The position numbers were made by a program, and so were the translations under genes. From positions 1-32,817 of the forward strand of contig JAVYAJ010000062.1 of assembly GCA_032229885.1 (NCBI GenBank): a stretch of 32,817 bases of DNA, given 5' to 3'. Positions 31,739 through 32,817 of this stretch are shown here, piece after piece. Below the pieces are notes generated by a model. The model did not search any database and had not been told where the DNA came from. It saw only the letters and a list, made by a program, of their open reading frames with translations. Positions within the stretch are counted from its first letter, which is position 1. Each line of letters begins with the position of its first letter. Origin of the DNA: Anammoximicrobium sp032229885. Its GTDB lineage: Bacteria > Planctomycetota > Planctomycetia > Pirellulales > Pirellulaceae.

Positions 31739-32817
31739 CTAGCGTTGACTTTTCAACTCTTTGCGCAGCAATTGTTGCACTAACCGGCGTTGTGCGCCCG
31801 TGGTTGCCGTGGTGCTGATTCGCAACGTCAGTGCGGGGCTTCCCTCGATTCGATGGATCAGTTCGAATTCGTTGTCTGGAGCTTCTTTCAGACAGCCGCC
31901 CGATACCGATCCCTCGTAGCGAATCGACCTGACGTATCGACTGTTCGCAATGGTATCGACGATCTGCTCCCAACCGCGCGGTCTGTGGTGGGCGGCAGAA
32001 TCCAGCCGGATCTTGTCATTAGGCGGGATTTCCGTCGTGGGTGGCCAGGAATCGTGAGGCGCTTCGACGAGACGGAGCGCGAGTTCACCCAGAAGTGTGA
32101 GCGCCGCATCCGGACCAGCGATATCGGCCAGCGTCAGCAGTCGCTCGTCCTGTTTGATCAAGCTCTCGATTTTCGTGGTTGGAATCAGGTCATCGGCAGA
32201 CTCGAACGCTTCCAGCAACTTCCGACCGGCTCCGTCGCCAATCCAGTCGCCTCGAAGAGCAACGGGAATCGGATCGATGGTGACTATCGAAGAAAATTCC
32301 TGATAGATGTAGTGAACCGGAGTATCCGACATCGCACCGACGAGATTAGCGATGGCGATTTCCGCTTTGAATCCGCCGGTTGCCGCGAGTTCTACACCGC
32401 CCGCGACTCGGCCTGTTTTGATCTCCTCGCCAACGACACGCACCAGCTGGCGAAGACCACGATTGAACTTCTGGCCATCCGAGTAGTCCAGGCCGTCAAT
32501 CCGTCTCGATTTCGCCTTCAGGCCTCTCGCCAATGCCATCGTGACCAACCGTTCGGCACAGAATTGCCCATCCGGAGTCTGCGAGTGGATCAGGACGACC
32601 TCAATCTTGTCTTTGTCGTCGGTATCGAACAGGCCCAGCCGATGCCAAGTGTGCGTTTCGGCGCTGGCCTTGATGGAATCAGCCGTCCCAAGCCAGGCGT
32701 CCACGGTTTCGGCATCAGGCAGGAATGGCACTGTCGTATCGGACGTGGATCGTAAGCGGCGTTGGCGGCCAGACTTGCGACGAAATCGCTCAAAAGTCGG
32801 TTCGAGCGACACATGCG
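31739..32817 (-). CDS. CARF-domain CRISPR accessory protein, APE2256-like, 5' end beyond window
   Basis: At least 357 residues are visible. The first in-frame start in the window is GTG 32812, but the expected first CARF strand (a TVGTS-like block) is absent and the frame stays open to the edge, so the gene is probably partial. Visible CARF parts are KIEVVLIHSQTPDGQFCAERL, LAATGGFKAEIAIANLVGAM (the family's ligand motif) and PVHYIYQEFSSIVTIDPIPV. A helical linker with a wHTH-like stretch (LTLADIAGPDAALTLLGELA) follows. The C-terminal 95 residues are KIRLDSAAHHRPRGWEQIV, then YVRSIRYEGSVSGGCLKEA, then ALTLRISTTATTGAQRRLV. They resemble neither HEPN nor an obvious PD-(D/E)xK nuclease. The CARF-wHTH-small domain order recalls Cami1 (CARF-RelE), but this is tentative. 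It would act in the cytoplasm as a cyclic-oligoadenylate effector. Confidence 0.8.
   Translation of the reverse strand, partial: HVSLEPTFERFRRKSGRQRRLRSTSDTTVPFLPDAETVDAWLGTADSIKASAETHTWHRLGLFDTDDKDKIEVVLIHSQTPDGQFCAERLVTMALARGLKAKSRRIDGLDYSDGQKFNRGLRQLVRVVGEEIKTGRVAGGVELAATGGFKAEIAIANLVGAMSDTPVHYIYQEFSSIVTIDPIPVALRGDWIGDGAGRKLLEAFESADDLIPTTKIESLIKQDERLLTLADIAGPDAALTLLGELALRLVEAPHDSWPPTTEIPPNDKIRLDSAAHHRPRGWEQIVDTIANSRYVRSIRYEGSVSGGCLKEAPDNEFELIHRIEGSPALTLRISTTATTGAQRRLVQQLLRKELKSQR

Overview
The window is high-GC, gene-sparse bacterial DNA that most likely comes from a planctomycete (Pirellulales-like). This is inferred from the mix of families: large secreted proteins of unknown function, trypsin/PDZ proteins, an NPCBM protein, a DUF4175-like membrane protein next to a VWA membrane protein, DUF11 lipoproteins, a secreted GH127 enzyme with a long arginine-rich leader, and many interspersed palindromic repeats between genes. 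No rRNA, tRNA or CRISPR array was found.

Layout. (1) 1-2212: repeat-rich flank around one secreted beta-propeller-like gene. A 93-bp palindromic repeat lies in tandem on one side of it and inverted on the other. (2) 2213-6249 (minus): a secreted GH127/DUF1680 beta-L-arabinofuranosidase and a LolA-like exported protein. (3) 6429-9914 (plus): two paralogous envelope proteins followed by a DUF11 lipoprotein that overlaps its predecessor through a TTG start. (4) 9915-12390: a lower-GC, 5'-nucleotidase-type metallophosphoesterase set between long non-coding, repeat-bearing stretches. (5) 12391-26544 (minus): a long cluster, read from right to left, of VWA membrane protein, DUF4175-like membrane protein, coiled-coil exported protein, helical exported protein, NPCBM protein, active trypsin-PDZ protease, triad-less trypsin-PDZ paralogue and a small exported protein. 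Overlaps or short gaps suggest an operon from about 18.8 kb down to 13.3 kb. It looks like a cell-envelope module. (6) 26545-27714: repeats and possibly decayed coding sequence. (7) 27715-29491: a soluble orphan histidine kinase, divergent from a two-gene unit of a small conserved protein and a MoaD/ThiS-like protein ending in Gly-Gly. (8) 29491-30436: a broken gene interrupted by a 333-bp element with terminal inverted repeats and TA duplication; removing the element in thought restores the reading frame exactly. (9) 30417-32817 (minus): two adjacent CARF-type CRISPR accessory genes, one with a HEPN RNase motif (Cas02710 family) and one APE2256-like and cut by the window end. They probably belong to a type III CRISPR locus beyond the right edge.

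The most interesting items are the tandem CARF effectors (one with a C-terminal domain I cannot assign firmly), the frame-exact insertion of a non-autonomous element, the active/inactive protease pair, the VWA domain split by a predicted membrane hairpin, and the small palindromic repeat family with its preserved hairpins. All family assignments come from reading motifs by eye; no database search was run.
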